Below are positions 39,056-40,126 of a stretch of DNA of 40,126 bases, piece after piece. The notes below the pieces were generated by a model, which made no database searches, was not told the origin of the DNA, and saw only the letters and a program-made list of their open reading frames with translations. Origin of the DNA: Chara braunii (taxonomy: Eukaryota; Streptophyta; Charophyceae; Charales; Characeae); assembly GCA_003427395.1 (NCBI GenBank), contig BFEA01000031.1, positions 810,924 through 851,049 of the forward strand, in the 5' to 3' direction. Each line of letters starts with the position of its first letter. The stretch's first letter is position 1. A program made the position numbers and the translations under genes.

Positions 39056-40126
39056 TATGATCTGGCAGTTGTCGATAAACAGCGCGATGATATAAGGAGA
39101 ATCTGAGGGATCAGACAAACCCAACCGGTATCCAATCCGAGTGCAAGATTGGTTTCGTTGACTTAACCTACACGACTCCCAAAGGACCATTCGAAGCGGA
39201 TCCAGCTGGTCCCGAATGTTTTCCTCCACCGTCCAAGGGGAACCTCAGCTACAAGTTTCACAAATAGCTGATCTCTCAGAACCCCCTGCGTCCCTGTATC
39301 TCAACGTGGACCCCCTTCCGGAGCGATTCACTGAGCTGAGGGGCCTCTGCGATTTGTCATTTCAGCCTCCAAGACCCTTACTTACGGACTTTAAGGCCGC
39401 TTTGCTTCTAACTTCTAAGGGATGGGGTAGCATTTCCACCAAGTTCCTTTGACCAGAAATGGGGTCCGACGGAACTATTGCAGGCCTTTTCAATTAAACC
39501 CTCGGCCGATGAGCCTATCGACACCGAGGACGAAGCAGTTGGCGCTTTGTTTCGGGCCTAATCCACAAACCCTCAAATTTTTAGATTTTTTGGAGCATTC
39601 TCGTGAGCGCGAAAAACTGCTCAAGTTGGCGTTTTTGTTTTTCGAATTGCTTCCGACCTCTGCATTCTTTGGGCCTACTGACTTTTGGAGGTACCGGAAA
39701 GCCAGTTCTCAACTCTCGGGAGAATGGCGGTTTAATGGGACTGTCTACTTTTTTTTCTGAGTGAGAGACCGCAAAAGAAACCGTTATTCTGTTATAGTAG
39801 GACGTCAAGAGTCGAAGAGAGATTGTGTATGTGGACATTTTCCCACAATGCTAAGGGTTTCCTCATGATTGCTTGTATTTTACTTGTTATGACGCCTTTA
39901 TTATATATCTATCTTTCCCATATTTGTTATATATCATCACAAACAGAACTGCCCGGTAAACCGTAGGCAGAGAGAGAGAAAAGGACAACAAACGAGGGGC
40001 TGTGACAAACTGTTTCGTTGGAGTTTCACCGACTCATCAGGAGGCTGAACCCTCAACAGTCTGCAGAATCCCCTCACTGATTACACTGTAAATGATAATC
40101 TACCTTAACCAAAATCAAAGTAGACT
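39056..40126. other. Right edge, no recognised coding segment
   Basis: Short frames continue (for example 39216-39452) in the position where the gypsy reverse transcriptase should begin, but I see no reverse transcriptase motif such as the YxDD box. From about 39740 the sequence turns T-rich and then AT-rich without further signal. Confidence 0.45.

Larger units (their letters stand above)
36942..40126 (+). mobile_element. Decayed LTR retrotransposon, internal region (probable Ty3/gypsy)
   Basis: Order from left: primer-binding site, gag with CCHC knuckle, aspartic protease. The gag layout (capsid-like helix region, then knuckle) and a protease with DSGSS followed by a YDVLLGIPW flap-distal motif fit Ty3/gypsy elements. 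In-frame stops and frame changes show decay. No reverse transcriptase, RNase H or integrase motif is seen up to 40126, although at least the start of reverse transcriptase would be expected after 39100. The element may be non-autonomous or internally deleted. Confidence 0.75.

Overview
The window is nuclear DNA from a eukaryote in the plant lineage, and it is mostly mobile and repetitive sequence around one clear host gene. That gene, on the minus strand at 9846-11918, encodes the flavoprotein subunit of mitochondrial succinate dehydrogenase (SDHA/SDH1), and its sequence is strongly plant-like. Other lineage clues are an initiator-Met primer-binding site of the plant LTR-retrotransposon type, a mitochondrial LSU rRNA fragment of the plant rrn26 type, and three U6 snRNA-derived copies. 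A streptophyte with a large, repeat-laden genome fits; a charophyte such as Chara is a guess the sequence cannot settle.

Layout. 1-610: no gene recognised. 611-3650: decayed LINE on the minus strand (ORF1 in pieces, then the ORF2 endonuclease), with an assembly-type duplication around a single N. 3650-9770: noncoding patchwork of foldback elements, hairpin MITEs, tandem duplications, a near-intact U6 copy and microsatellites. 9772-12095: intronless SDHA, its stop-codon region triplicated in tandem. 12100-18600: minisatellites, MITEs, microsatellites, a second U6 pseudogene and a G-rich stretch without a recognisable gene.

18795-22533 (element A) and 26826-35178 (element B) are two diverged direct copies of one noncoding element. 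Each carries an array of about ten spaced hairpins: variable lower stems kept paired by compensatory changes, a small covarying upper stem, and a conserved UAAGAU/UAAGUU-type loop. A repeat block and further conserved foldable segments follow. I do not recognise this family and consider it the most interesting object here. Element B is interrupted by a roughly 570-bp insertion and by a 4.2-kb insertion (29000-33242). The larger one has imperfect inverted ends and a candidate 9-bp target duplication, and it contains a mitochondrial rrn26 fragment, a nuclear 25S rRNA fragment, a possible gene 5' fragment and large TCC/GGA and AATC/GATT quasi-palindromes. It resembles a Pack-MULE-type captor.

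35180-40126: 5' part of a decayed LTR retrotransposon of probable Ty3/gypsy type (candidate LTR, primer-binding site, gag with a CCHC knuckle, protease), with in-frame stops and no reverse transcriptase seen. Apart from SDHA, no gene in the window can be argued to be functional from sequence alone.
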